This document shows, piece after piece, positions 8,241 to 16,826 of a stretch of 64,000 nt of DNA (the first letter of the stretch is position 1; every line of letters begins with the position of its first letter). The position numbers and the translations under genes are program-made. This stretch comes from Brevibacterium sp. ZH18 (GTDB lineage: Bacteria > Actinomycetota > Actinomycetes > Actinomycetales > Brevibacteriaceae). The notes beneath the pieces are model-generated. The model searched no databases and was not told the DNA's origin. It saw only the letters and a program-made list of their open reading frames with translations. Location: assembly GCF_022748595.1 (NCBI RefSeq), contig NZ_JALDSX010000011.1:34817-98816 (forward strand), in the 5' to 3' direction.

Positions 8241-8681
8241 CTACCTGGGCCCAAGTGCGTGCCCGAAATGCTCCGCATCCCAATCCACGCCGGGGCTGAG
8301 CGAGGGCCCCTCGCCTTCGACGATGACGAAGGTCATGGTGAGGTTCGCGTCGTGAGTGATCGAGAGGTGGATGTTCGTTGCCCCGATGCGGTGGAAATGT
8401 TCGAGGACCAGACCCCGCAGGCGGAATGAGGGCGCACCGGACCTCGCGGGGACCACCTCGGCGGATTGCCAGGGCAGCCATCCGGGGAAGCCGATCGCCT
8501 TCTTCAGGGCCTCCTTGGCGGAGAATCTCGCCGCCAAGGAGGCATCCGTGCGTCGTTTGCCGTTGCGTTTGAGCTGTTCGGCTGGGGTGAGCAGGCGATC
8601 GAGGAGTTCGGGGACACGCTCGATGTGCTCGGCAAAGCGCGGCACATCGGCGATGTCGGTGCCGATTCCCAGAATCGCCAT
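8241..8681 (-). CDS. acpS: Holo-[acyl-carrier-protein] synthase
   Basis: Transfers 4'-phosphopantetheine from CoA to the acyl carrier protein. The 146 residues begin ILGIGTDIADVPRF, with the metal-binding Asp in GTDI; RFSAKEALKKAIG carries the second metal ligand Glu, and HLSITHDANL is the C-terminal family motif. It is slightly longer than the usual ~125 residues because of a C-terminal tail. It starts 10 bp after the glmS stop, so it is almost certainly cotranscribed with glmS. Confidence 0.93.
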   Translation of the reverse strand: MAILGIGTDIADVPRFAEHIERVPELLDRLLTPAEQLKRNGKRRTDASLAARFSAKEALKKAIGFPGWLPWQSAEVVPARSGAPSFRLRGLVLEHFHRIGATNIHLSITHDANLTMTFVIVEGEGPSLSPGVDWDAEHFGHALGPR

Positions 8682-8691
8682 GTCGTTCCCC

Positions 8692-10566
8692 TTATTCGAC
8701 GGTGACGGACTTTGCCAGGTTGCGTGGCTGATCGACGTCGAGGCCCTTGGCCGTGGCCAGTTCCATCGCGAAGATCTGCAGCGGAACCGTGGTCAGCAGC
8801 GGAGCCATGAGGGTCGTGGTCTCGGGGACGTAGATGACCTCCGAGGCGAACTCGCGGACCTCTTCGTCACCTTCCTCGGCGATGACCACGGTGTTCGCGC
8901 CGCGGGCCCGAACCTCCTGGATGTTCGAGATGACCTTGGCGTGCAGCGAATCGCGGCCGCGCTTGCTGGGCACGACGATGATGACGAGCTGGCCGTCGTC
9001 GATCAGCGCGATCGGTCCGTGCTTGAGTTCACCGGCTGCGAAGCCCTCAGCATGGATGTAAGCGAGCTCCTTGAGCTTGAGTGCGCCCTCCATGGCCACA
9101 GGGAAGCCGACGTGGCGGCCCAGGAACAGCACCGAGTCGACATCCTGGTTGCGACGGGCCAGGGCCAGCACCTGCTCCTTGTCCTCGTCGAGGACGCGCT
9201 GGACCTTGGCCGGAATGGCCTGCAGCTCGGTGAGGATCGCTGCGATCTCGTCGCGGAACTTGTTGCCGCGCAGCTGTGCCAGGTAGAGACCCAGCAGGTA
9301 GCAGGCCACGACCTGGGAGAGGAACGCCTTCGTCGAGGCGACTGCGATCTCCGGGCCTGCGTGCGTGTAGAGAGCGGCGTCTGATTCGCGCGGAATCGTC
9401 GAGCCGTAGGTATTGCAGATCGCGATGACCTTCGCGCCCTGCTGGCGGGCGTGACGGACAGCCATGATCGTGTCCATCGTCTCGCCGGACTGGGAGATCG
9501 CGACGACGAGGGTCTTCTCGTTGACGACCGGGTCACGATAGCGGAACTCGTGGGCGAGTTCAACCTCGACGGGCACGCGGCACCAGTGCTCGATCGCGTA
9601 CCTTGCGACCTGACCGGCGTAGGCTGCCGTGCCACATGCGATGACGACGATCTTGTCGATGGTCTTGAGCACGGTCTCGTCGATGTGCATCTCGTCGAGC
9701 GCGAGCTTGCCGTCGGTGTCCATGCGGCCCAGGAGGGTGTCGGCGACGGCCTGCGGCTGGTCGTGGATCTCCTTGTCCATGAAGGAGGCGAAGCCGCCCT
9801 TCTCAGCGGCAGCGGTGTCCCAGTTGACTTCGTATTGTGTGCCCTGCACCTCGTTGCCCTCGATGTCGGTGATGACGACGGCGTCGGGGGTGATGGTCAC
9901 AACCTCGTCCTGACCGATCTCGACGGCTGTGCGGGTGTAGTCGATGAACGCGGCGACGTCGGAGCCGAGGAAGTTCTCGCCTTCGCCCAGGCCGATGACC
10001 AGAGGCGAATTGCGACGAGCTGCCACGACCGTACCGGGGGCGTCCGCGTGGACGGCCAGGAGGGTGAACGCGCCTTCGAGCTGAGTGGCGGTCACGCGCA
10101 TGGCTTCGGTGAGGTCACCGGTGGTCTGGAAGTTCTTCGCCAGCTGAGCGGCGGCGACTTCGGTGTCCGTCTGTGAGAGGAACTCGACGCCCTCGGCAAC
10201 GAGGTCGGCCTTGAGGTGCGCGAAGTTCTCGATGATGCCGTTGTGGATGACGGCGAGTTTGCCGCCATCGGCCAGATGGGGGTGGGCGTTGGCGTCGGTC
10301 GGACCGCCGTGGGTGGCCCACCGGGTGTGTCCGATGCCCGTCTGCGCTGCCGGCAGCGGGTGCTCGGCGAGTTCATCGGTCAGGGCCGAGAGCTTGCCGG
10401 CCTTCTTCGCGGTCTCCAGCTCGCCGCCAGCAGTGACGAGAGCAACACCCGCGGAGTCATACCCTCGGTATTCGAGCCGCTTGAGCCCACTGAGCACGAC
10501 ATCGAGCGCCGAGTGATCAGCATTATCAACGGATGCTTTGGATACATAGCCAACGATTCCACACAT
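8692..10566 (-). CDS. glmS: Glucosamine-fructose-6-phosphate aminotransferase (isomerising)
   Basis: Makes glucosamine-6-phosphate from fructose-6-phosphate and glutamine, the first step to UDP-GlcNAc. The N-terminal nucleophile Cys2 is in [20 protein letters not shown] and [10 protein letters not shown] are glutaminase motifs, two SIS domains follow ([25 protein letters not shown]), and the C-terminus LAKSVTVE is the family ending. ATG 10566 fixes Cys2 at the required position (624 residues). No Shine-Dalgarno; TAAAAT lies 7 nt upstream, so it may be leaderless. I saw no glmS ribozyme. glmM is also in the window. Confidence 0.96.
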   Translation of the reverse strand: MCGIVGYVSKASVDNADHSALDVVLSGLKRLEYRGYDSAGVALVTAGGELETAKKAGKLSALTDELAEHPLPAAQTGIGHTRWATHGGPTDANAHPHLADGGKLAVIHNGIIENFAHLKADLVAEGVEFLSQTDTEVAAAQLAKNFQTTGDLTEAMRVTATQLEGAFTLLAVHADAPGTVVAARRNSPLVIGLGEGENFLGSDVAAFIDYTRTAVEIGQDEVVTITPDAVVITDIEGNEVQGTQYEVNWDTAAAEKGGFASFMDKEIHDQPQAVADTLLGRMDTDGKLALDEMHIDETVLKTIDKIVVIACGTAAYAGQVARYAIEHWCRVPVEVELAHEFRYRDPVVNEKTLVVAISQSGETMDTIMAVRHARQQGAKVIAICNTYGSTIPRESDAALYTHAGPEIAVASTKAFLSQVVACYLLGLYLAQLRGNKFRDEIAAILTELQAIPAKVQRVLDEDKEQVLALARRNQDVDSVLFLGRHVGFPVAMEGALKLKELAYIHAEGFAAGELKHGPIALIDDGQLVIIVVPSKRGRDSLHAKVISNIQEVRARGANTVVIAEEGDEEVREFASEVIYVPETTTLMAPLLTTVPLQIFAMELATAKGLDVDQPRNLAKSVTVE

Positions 10567-10573
10567 GAGTCGA

Positions 10574-10579
10574 ATTTTA
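10574..10579 (-). promoter_or_regulatory. Putative -10 box (TAAAAT), leaderless glmS
   Basis: TAAAAT ends 7 nt before the glmS ATG in the divergent glmS-coaA spacer. It is the best match to the -10 consensus among the leaderless candidates. Confidence 0.5.
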
Positions 10580-10641
10580 CGCAATGGAGTCAAATATGTT
10601 CGCATCGACCACCTCGGCGGCGGTGCGGACATGACGCATGA

Positions 10642-10647
10642 CACAAT
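10642..10647 (+). promoter_or_regulatory. Putative -10-like box (CACAAT), leaderless coaA
   Basis: CACAAT ends 7 nt before ATG 10655, the favoured coaA start. It deviates from TANNNT at the first base. Confidence 0.35.
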
Positions 10648-10654
10648 TGGGGCC

Positions 10655-11692
10655 ATGACCCACGTCGATCCCATCCTTGACCGCGCGCGGCGCCTCGCGG
10701 GCCTCAACATCGGTCGCAAACCCGATGCTGAACCGACTTCCCCGTTCTGGGAGTTCGACCGCGAGGTGTGGGGAACCCTGGCCCAGGCCACTCCCCTGCC
10801 GCTGAAGCAGCGCGATATCGAGCGTCTGCGCGGTCTCGGCGATCGCATCAACCTCGACGAGGTGGCGCAGGTCTATCTGCCACTGTCGCGCCTGCTCAAC
10901 CTCTACGTCTCCGCCCGCCGGGCCAAGCACGACATGACGCGCGAGTTCTTCTCTCCGCTGCACGAGCAGGGCATGGAGCCGCAGGAGGCCAAGCGCACGC
11001 CGTTCGTCATCGGCGTGGCCGGATCCGTAGCCGTGGGTAAGTCCACGACCGCTCGCGTCCTGCGCGAGCTGCTGGCCCGCTGGCCCGACACCCCGCGCGT
11101 CGAACTCATCACGACCGACGGCTTCCTCTACTCGAACGCCGAACTCGATCGGAGACGACTCAACGGTCGCAAGGGCTTCCCCGAGTCCTACGACCGGCGC
11201 AAGCTGCTGCGGTTCATCTCGGCGGTGAAGTCGGGCTCCCCCGAGGTCCGCGCACCCGTGTACTCGCACCACACCTATGACATCGTCCCCGGCGCCGAGG
11301 TGGTCGTCCGCTCCCCCGATGTCCTCATCGTCGAGGGCCTCAACGTCCTCCAACCCGCCCGGCCGCGCAGCGACGGAACGTTGGGACTGTCGATCAGCGA
11401 CTACTTCGACTTCTCCGTCTACGTCGACGCCCGTTCGAAGAACATCCGCGAGTGGTACATCTCGCGCTTCCTCAAACTCAAGCACGGTGCATTCCAGGAC
11501 ACGGACTCGTACTTCCACCGCTATTCGAAGCTCGACGACGAAGAGGCAGTGACGCTGGCGACGGAGATCTGGGACTCGATCAACTTCCCGAACCTGCGTG
11601 AGAACGTTCAGCCCAGCCGGGGCCGCGCGGATCTCGTGCTGCACAAGTCAGGCGATCACACGATCCGCAAGGTCCAGCTGCGCAAGCTCTGA
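10655..11692 (+). CDS. coaA: Pantothenate kinase, type I
   Basis: Phosphorylates pantothenate, the first step of CoA synthesis. The sequence closely follows mycobacterial Coa[12 protein letters not shown] near the start, P-loop [15 protein letters not shown] near residue 120, [40 protein letters not shown] and the ending VQLRKL. ATG 10655 gives 345 residues; earlier ATGs at 10565 and 10631 are possible but reach into the glmS promoter, and -10 spacing favours 10655. It diverges from glmS. The last codons and stop lie in a 24-bp tandem repeat (11680-11751) that recreates the KL-stop ending downstream. Confidence 0.94.
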   Translation: MTHVDPILDRARRLAGLNIGRKPDAEPTSPFWEFDREVWGTLAQATPLPLKQRDIERLRGLGDRINLDEVAQVYLPLSRLLNLYVSARRAKHDMTREFFSPLHEQGMEPQEAKRTPFVIGVAGSVAVGKSTTARVLRELLARWPDTPRVELITTDGFLYSNAELDRRRLNGRKGFPESYDRRKLLRFISAVKSGSPEVRAPVYSHHTYDIVPGAEVVVRSPDVLIVEGLNVLQPARPRSDGTLGLSISDYFDFSVYVDARSKNIREWYISRFLKLKHGAFQDTDSYFHRYSKLDDEEAVTLATEIWDSINFPNLRENVQPSRGRADLVLHKSGDHTIRKVQLRKL

Positions 11693-11751
11693 GTTAGGCA
11701 GTTGTGCAAGCTCTGAGTCAGTCCGCTGCGCAAACTCTGAGCCAGTCTGCT
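11680..11751. repeat. 24-bp tandem repeat (3 copies) spanning the coaA stop codon
   Basis: Three imperfect 24-bp units (11680-11703, 11704-11727, 11728-11751), each with GCAAGCTCTGAG or GCAAACTCTGAG. The first unit holds the last sense codons and TGA stop of coaA; the others repeat them out of need. No stable terminator was recognised here. Confidence 0.88.
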
Positions 11752-12011
11752 GCGGCCTGCACGTGACGTCTCTCACCAGAGCCCCCGCGCGACCACCTCG
11801 GGGAAATAGATTCGACCCCGCCATAGTTGCACTGAGTGCATGGTTCGATGCCTCGGCATCTGCGACGGCTTCGAATCTGAGAACAGCTCTGTCCGATTGC
11901 GACCGTTCGACCCGGCGCAATACGACACGGTCCCGCACACACGTGCCGCCGGGGACCTGAGTCCGGGCATCGAACGCCCCCACCGGGGTGCCAAAAGGAG
12001 AAGAGGCCGAT
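11752..12011. other. coaA-ABC exporter spacer
   Basis: Non-coding spacer holding a 13-bp palindrome at 11828-11840 and, just before the ABC gene, a clear AAAAGGAG ribosome-binding site at about 11993-12000. Nothing else recognised. Confidence 0.6.
11828..11840. promoter_or_regulatory. Perfect palindrome TGCACT-G-AGTGCA
   Basis: Six-base half-sites around one base, about 170 bp before the ABC exporter start. It could be an operator for a small dimeric regulator, but no regulator gene is adjacent. Confidence 0.3.
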
Positions 12012-13874
12012 ATGAGTCTGCAGTCAGCGCACAGGGTGATGTACAACTCCGTGTCGAGCAAGAAGACCCAACAGACCTCGATCAAGCCGGGCACGTACCG
12101 GCGGATCGCCTCATTCGCGACCTCGCATAAGAAGCGCCTCGTCGTCTTCCTCATCCTCTCCGTCGGATCCGCCGTCATCGGCGTCCTCAACCCGGTCCTG
12201 GCCGGCAAAGTCGTCAACGCGATCACCGGCGGCGGTCCCGTGGCGACGGTCGCATGGCTGGCCGTGGCGATCGGCGGACTGGCGATCGCCGATGCTGCGA
12301 TCACAATCTCCAACCGGTATCTGTCGTCGAGGATCGGTGAGGGTCTCATCTTCGACCTGCGCACGGCGGTCTACGCTCACGTGCAGAAGATGCCGATCGC
12401 CTTCTTCAACCGCACCCGCACCGGTGCCTTGGTCTCGCGGCTGAATACCGATGTCATCGGCGCTCAGCGCGCATTCTCGAACACGCTTTCGGGCATCGTG
12501 TCGAACTTCGTGTCGCTGGCGCTGACCGTCGGTGTGATGGTCACGATCTCCTGGCAGGTCACAGTCATGTCGATCCTGCTGCTGCCCCTGTTCATCATCC
12601 CGACGAAGATGCTCAGCGGGAAGCTCGCCTCACTGCAGTTCCAGGCGGCGGACAACTCAGCGAGTATGTCGACCCGGATGACCGAGCGCTTCTCCGCCGG
12701 CGGAGCGACTCTCGTCAAACTCTTCGGCAACCCCAGGATCGAAAACGACGAATTCGCCGATCGTGCCGGTCAGGTCCGCGACATCGGCGTCAAAGTCGCC
12801 ATGCTCCAGTCGACGTTCGTGTCTTCGCTGACGCTGGTCTCAGCTCTGGCCCTGGCTCTGGTCTACGGTGTCGGCGGTGCCCAGGCAGTCCTCGGCCACC
12901 TCAATGCCGGTCAGGTCGTCACCCTGGCACTGCTCCTGACCCGCCTCTACACACCCCTGACGATGCTCGCGAACGCGCGCCTGGACATCATGAGCGCCGT
13001 CGTCAGCTTCCAGCGCGTCTTCGAGATCCTCGACCTCGTGCCTCTGATCAAGGAGCCCGAGTCCCCGAAGTCACTGCCCAAGGGCGGTCTCGACGTGACG
13101 TTCTCGAACGTCGACTTCGCCTACCCGAGTGCTGAGCAGGTCAGTCTCGCCAGCCTCGAGGACGTCTCGGTCCTCGATGCCAGAGGCGGCGAAGAGGTCC
13201 TGCACTCACTCGACTTCACGATTCCAGCCGGACACACTGTTGCCCTTGTCGGCTCCTCCGGAGCGGGCAAGTCGACGATCTCCTCGCTGCTGCCCCGCCT
13301 CTACGACGTCACCTCGGGCTCAATCACGATCGGCGGAGTCGACGTGCGGGAACTGTCGAGCGAGACCCTGCGGAAGACCGTCGGCGTGGTCACGCAGGAC
13401 GGGCACGTCTTCCACGAGTCGATCCGCTCGAACCTGACCCTGGCCAAACCGGAGGCCACCGATGCCGAACTCAACAGTGCTCTCGACCGCGCGCAGCTCC
13501 ACCATGTCATCGCGGACCTGCCCGACGGCTTGGACACGATCATCGGTGAACGCGGCTACCGCCTTTCCGGCGGAGAGCGCCAGCGCTTGACGATCGCACG
13601 GATGCTGTTGGCCTCTCCGGAGGTCGTGGTCCTCGACGAGGCAACCTCCGCGCTGGACTCGACGAACGAAGCGGCCGTGCAGGCAGCACTCAACCAGGCC
13701 ATGAGCGGTCGCACCGCGATGGTCATCGCGCACCGGCTCTCGACCATTCGGCAGGCCGACACCATCCTCGTCATCGAAGCCGGACGCATCGTCGAATCCG
13801 GATCGCACGACGAACTGCTGGCGCAGAGCGGTCGCTACGCGGAGCTCTACAAGACACAGTTCGCCTCGAGCTGA
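12012..13874 (+). CDS. ABC exporter, fused membrane and ATPase domains
   Basis: A half-transporter of the type I exporter (MsbA/LmrA/BmrA) class, 620 residues. The membrane domain with about six helices covers roughly 40-340 (for example VVFLILSVGSAVIGVLNPVLAG), and the ATPase domain follows: Walker A GSSGAGKST, Q-loop VTQDG, signature LSGGERQR, Walker B VVVLDEATSALD, H-loop AHRLST. It would export a lipid, peptide or drug as a homodimer; the substrate is unknown. ATG 12012 is preferred over 11988 because of AAAAGGAG upstream. A ~20-residue insert (LASLEDVSVLDARGGEE) splits the start of the ATPase domain. It stands alone and converges with glmM. Confidence 0.88.
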   Translation: MSLQSAHRVMYNSVSSKKTQQTSIKPGTYRRIASFATSHKKRLVVFLILSVGSAVIGVLNPVLAGKVVNAITGGGPVATVAWLAVAIGGLAIADAAITISNRYLSSRIGEGLIFDLRTAVYAHVQKMPIAFFNRTRTGALVSRLNTDVIGAQRAFSNTLSGIVSNFVSLALTVGVMVTISWQVTVMSILLLPLFIIPTKMLSGKLASLQFQAADNSASMSTRMTERFSAGGATLVKLFGNPRIENDEFADRAGQVRDIGVKVAMLQSTFVSSLTLVSALALALVYGVGGAQAVLGHLNAGQVVTLALLLTRLYTPLTMLANARLDIMSAVVSFQRVFEILDLVPLIKEPESPKSLPKGGLDVTFSNVDFAYPSAEQVSLASLEDVSVLDARGGEEVLHSLDFTIPAGHTVALVGSSGAGKSTISSLLPRLYDVTSGSITIGGVDVRELSSETLRKTVGVVTQDGHVFHESIRSNLTLAKPEATDAELNSALDRAQLHHVIADLPDGLDTIIGERGYRLSGGERQRLTIARMLLASPEVVVLDEATSALDSTNEAAVQAALNQAMSGRTAMVIAHRLSTIRQADTILVIEAGRIVESGSHDELLAQSGRYAELYKTQFASS

Positions 13875-13937
13875 GGCATCCGCCGGCGCAGCCAGAACGG
13901 CACGGGCGGCGGGAGCGGCACGGCCCGCGCCACACAC

Positions 13938-15290
13938 TTACAGCGCCAGGTGCTCCTTGACGCTGGCGGCCAGGCGCTCAGCCTGGGCCTGAGCCGCGTC
14001 CTCGGTCTCAGCTTCGACCATGACGCGGATCAACGGTTCAGTTCCCGAGGCACGCAGGAGGACACGGCCGGAGCCTGCGAGTTCGGCTTCGACGGCTCCG
14101 ACTTCGGCCGCCACCTGAGGATGATCAACTCCGTTCTTGTCGACGCCCTTGACGTTGACGAGTGCCTGCGGCAGCTGCGGGATCTCGGCAGCCAGATCGG
14201 CAAGGGTCCGCTTCGAGTCGGCCATGCGCTTCATCAGGTGCAGAGCTGTCTGCACTCCGTCACCGGTGGTGCCGTGATCGAGCATGAGGACGTGACCGGA
14301 CTGCTCACCGCCGAGGACGAAACCGTCGGCGAGCATGCGTTCGAGCACGTACCGGTCGCCGACAGCGGTCTGGACCGTGTCGATCGAGTACTTGTCCATG
14401 GCCTGCTTGAGGCCGATGTTCGACATCACGGTCGTCACGAGAGTGTTGCCGGTGAGTTCGCCGAGCTCCTTGAGGCCGATGGCGAGGATACCCATCAGCT
14501 GGTCGCCGTTGATGACACGGCCGAGCGAATCGACGGCCAGGCACCGGTCGGCGTCACCGTCGAAGGCCACGCCCAGGTCCGACTGGGTCTCGACGACGAG
14601 ACGCTGCAGGGGCTCGAGATGGGTGGAGCCGACACCGTCGTTGATGTTGAAGCCATCAGGTTCGGCGGCGGAGACGATGACCTCGGCGCCAGCCTGGCGC
14701 AGTGCAGCAGGACCGACGATGGATGCGGCACCATGGGCGCAGTCGACGACGACCTTGAGTCCGGACAGGGGGCGGGTGCCCTCGGCGTCGAGGGAGCGCA
14801 CGAGCTTCTCCGTGTACTCATCGGCAGCGGCCGGATAGCGGGAGATGCGTCCGACGTCGGCGCCGGTCGGGCGATCCCAGTCCTGGTCGAGGATCGCGAG
14901 GATCTCGTCTTCGACGGCGTCGTCGAGTTTCGTTCCTCCGGCGGCGAAGAATTTGATGCCGTTGTCGGGCATCGGATTGTGTGAGGCGGAGATGACCACG
15001 CCGAAGGCCGCACCGGTGTCCTTGACGACGCTGGCGATGCCCGGCGTCGGCAGCATGCCGGCGTCGAGCACATCGATTCCGGCCGAGGCGATGCCAGCGC
15101 TGATGGCAGCGGAGAGGAACTCACCGGAGACACGGGTGTCGCGGCCGACGACGGCGAAGGGTCGTTTGCCGCCGCTCCAGCCGCGGGAGAGTGTCCGCGA
15201 GCCCGCGACCGAAAGTTGAAGGGCCAGCTTGGCGGAGATGTCGCGGTTTGCAAGCCCGCGCACCCCGTCGGTGCCGAAGAGTCGTGTCAT
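13938..15290 (-). CDS. glmM: Phosphoglucosamine mutase
   Basis: Converts glucosamine-6-phosphate to glucosamine-1-phosphate for UDP-GlcNAc synthesis. The start MTRLFGTDGVRGLAN, the phosphoserine loop VVISASHNPMPDNGIKFF near residue 100, the metal loop FDGDADRCLAVD, the sugar loop GGEQSGHVL and the phosphate loop RASGTEPLIRVMVE are all intact in 450 residues. ATG 15290 has AAAGGATC upstream. It follows rplM-rpsI, the usual actinobacterial order, but a strong hairpin at 15461-15491 probably separates the transcripts. Confidence 0.96.
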   Translation of the reverse strand: MTRLFGTDGVRGLANRDISAKLALQLSVAGSRTLSRGWSGGKRPFAVVGRDTRVSGEFLSAAISAGIASAGIDVLDAGMLPTPGIASVVKDTGAAFGVVISASHNPMPDNGIKFFAAGGTKLDDAVEDEILAILDQDWDRPTGADVGRISRYPAAADEYTEKLVRSLDAEGTRPLSGLKVVVDCAHGAASIVGPAALRQAGAEVIVSAAEPDGFNINDGVGSTHLEPLQRLVVETQSDLGVAFDGDADRCLAVDSLGRVINGDQLMGILAIGLKELGELTGNTLVTTVMSNIGLKQAMDKYSIDTVQTAVGDRYVLERMLADGFVLGGEQSGHVLMLDHGTTGDGVQTALHLMKRMADSKRTLADLAAEIPQLPQALVNVKGVDKNGVDHPQVAAEVGAVEAELAGSGRVLLRASGTEPLIRVMVEAETEDAAQAQAERLAASVKEHLAL

Positions 15291-15460
15291 GGAAGATCCT
15301 TTCCTCAAGTTCCCGTCGATATTAGTACATGCCATCGCCGAGGCGGTGGTGACTGACCGTCGCCGGTGCAGATTCGTCGCGAAGACTGTCTCACCGCAGG
15401 GAGAGAGTACGCCGTCTGCGTACAGAGGTGGTGGTGCGAATAAGGGAGTGAATGCGCGAA

Positions 15461-15491
15461 ATGCGGCCCCGAACCGGGTTCGGGGCCGCAT
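15461..15491 (-). terminator. Perfect 14-bp hairpin downstream of rpsI
   Basis: Arms ATGCGGCCCCGAAC and its exact complement flank a 3-nt loop, 75-105 bp after the rpsI stop and 170 bp before glmM. The T tract that follows leftwards is poor, so this is a strong hairpin of probable terminator function. The rest of the 15291-15564 spacer holds one CGCCGAGGCGG copy at 15336 and nothing else recognised. Confidence 0.7.
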
Positions 15492-15564
15492 CGCGGTGTT
15501 CGTCGAGCGTGACTGCTGGTAACTGCGCTTCAGCGGCAGGCCAGGCGCAGTCCGGAGAGCAGAA

Positions 15565-16080
15565 TCAGCGCTTCGAGAACTGAGGTGCCTTGCGAGCCTT
15601 CTTGAGACCGGCCTTCTTGCGCTCGGGGACGCGTGCGTCGCGGCGCAGGTAGCCTGCCTTCTTCAGCTCGGCACGGTTCGACTCTTCGTCGATCTGGTTG
15701 AGCGAACGGGCAATGCCCAGACGGACTGCTCCGGCCTGGCCGGAAGGTCCGCCGCCACCGATGCGCACGATGACGTCGAAACGTCCTTCGAGGTCGAGAA
15801 GGCGGAACGGCTCGTTCACGAGCTGCTGGTGCAGCTTGTTCGGGAAGTACTCTTCGAGAGTGCGTCCGTTGATGGTCCACTCGCCGGATCCGGGGATCAG
15901 GCGGACGCGAGCAATTGCCTGCTTGCGACGACCGACTGCGCTGCCGGGAGCGGTCAGGGACTGTCCACGACCGCCGGCGGTCTGTTCGCCCAAGCCTGCG
16001 GATGCGGGAGTCTCAGAAGTGTATTCGGTTGCTGTCGGTTCTTCGACAGCCTCTGTCTCATTGGTGGTTTCTTCAGCCAC
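15565..16080 (-). CDS. rpsI: 30S ribosomal protein S9
   Basis: Small-subunit protein whose C-terminal tail reaches the P-site tRNA. The core ([52 protein letters not shown], and the ending [12 protein letters not shown]) is complete. GTG 16080 with AGGAGAA immediately upstream gives 171 residues; the first ~45 residues are an acidic Thr/Glu-rich extension of the kind common in actinobacterial S9. It follows rplM by 37 bp in the conserved L13-S9 operon. Confidence 0.95.
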   Translation of the reverse strand: MAEETTNETEAVEEPTATEYTSETPASAGLGEQTAGGRGQSLTAPGSAVGRRKQAIARVRLIPGSGEWTINGRTLEEYFPNKLHQQLVNEPFRLLDLEGRFDVIVRIGGGGPSGQAGAVRLGIARSLNQIDEESNRAELKKAGYLRRDARVPERKKAGLKKARKAPQFSKR

Positions 16081-16117
16081 GGTTCTCCTCGAAAAGTCTA
16101 GGTCTCGAACAGGGCGC

Positions 16118-16561
16118 TTACTGCGCGACCTGACCGAGTTCGTACGGCTGCGGATTCTGAGCGGCGTGAGGGTGTTCTCCACCCTTGTACACCTTCAGCT
16201 TCTGCATCTGGGCACGTCCGAGACGAGTCTTCGGAACCATTCCGCTGACAGCCTTCTCGACTGCACGCTCGGGGTTGGTGGCAAGAAGCTCGGCGTAGTT
16301 GACGCTCTTGAGGCCGCCCGGGTAACCCGAGTGGTGGTAAGCGCGCTTCTGATCGAGCTTCGCACCGGTCAATGCGACCTTGTCGGCATTGATGATGATG
16401 ACGAAATCGCCGGTATCGATATGAGGAGCAAAGGTGGTCTTGTGCTTGCCGCGCAACAGGGTTGCAACCTTGGCAGCAAGACGACCGAGCACCTGGTCAG
16501 TGGCGTCAACGACGTGCCACTGGCGCTCAATATCGCCGGGCTTGGGAGTGTACGTACGCAA
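16118..16561 (-). CDS. rplM: 50S ribosomal protein L13
   Basis: Early-assembling large-subunit protein. It reads [32 protein letters not shown], then [25 protein letters not shown] and the [16 protein letters not shown]-terminal block; 147 residues, normal for actinobacteria. The family start coincides with a TTG codon at 16561-16559, and AGAAGG lies about 6 nt upstream, so translation begins at TTG. It is the first gene of the rplM-rpsI operon, transcribed away from the membrane protein genes. Confidence 0.94.
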   Translation of the reverse strand: MRTYTPKPGDIERQWHVVDATDQVLGRLAAKVATLLRGKHKTTFAPHIDTGDFVIIINADKVALTGAKLDQKRAYHHSGYPGGLKSVNYAELLATNPERAVEKAVSGMVPKTRLGRAQMQKLKVYKGGEHPHAAQNPQPYELGQVAQ

Positions 16562-16814
16562 AAGTAGCCTTCTTTTCGTATCTCTTGGTGTAGTGCTGTG
16601 GACTCATCCGGTCGTGAGGTCGATGAGTCAGTGACACTGATTGTTTTCAATCGGGTCTGTCCGCCGAGGTTTCCCCTCACCTACGGGCCTGCAACGCATG
16701 AGGCTATGTAAGGGAGCACGACGGACACACACAACGACAATCAAATATACACGCTCCCGCTCCCGCGGAGCAAACGCTCAGGCCAGTGACAGAGCGGGTG
16801 GAAAGCTGAGCCGA
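16562..16814. other. Divergent rplM / membrane-protein spacer
   Basis: Must contain the rplM promoter (leftward) and that of the 16827 gene. It includes a variant of the iterated word (CCGCCGAGGTTT, about 16662-16673). I could not fix a convincing -35/-10 pair for rplM and saw no leader RNA I recognise. Confidence 0.4.
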
Positions 16815-16820
16815 TACTAT
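16815..16820 (+). promoter_or_regulatory. Putative -10 box (TACTAT), leaderless membrane-protein operon
   Basis: TACTAT ends 6 nt before GTG 16827 and there is no Shine-Dalgarno, so the mRNA could begin at the start codon. It would drive the two-gene paralog pair. Confidence 0.5.
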
Positions 16821-16826
16821 TGTCCT

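Noticed and set aside
10567..10654. glmS ribozyme
   Set aside because: The spacer is too short and lacks the conserved core; an apparent leaderless start fits better.
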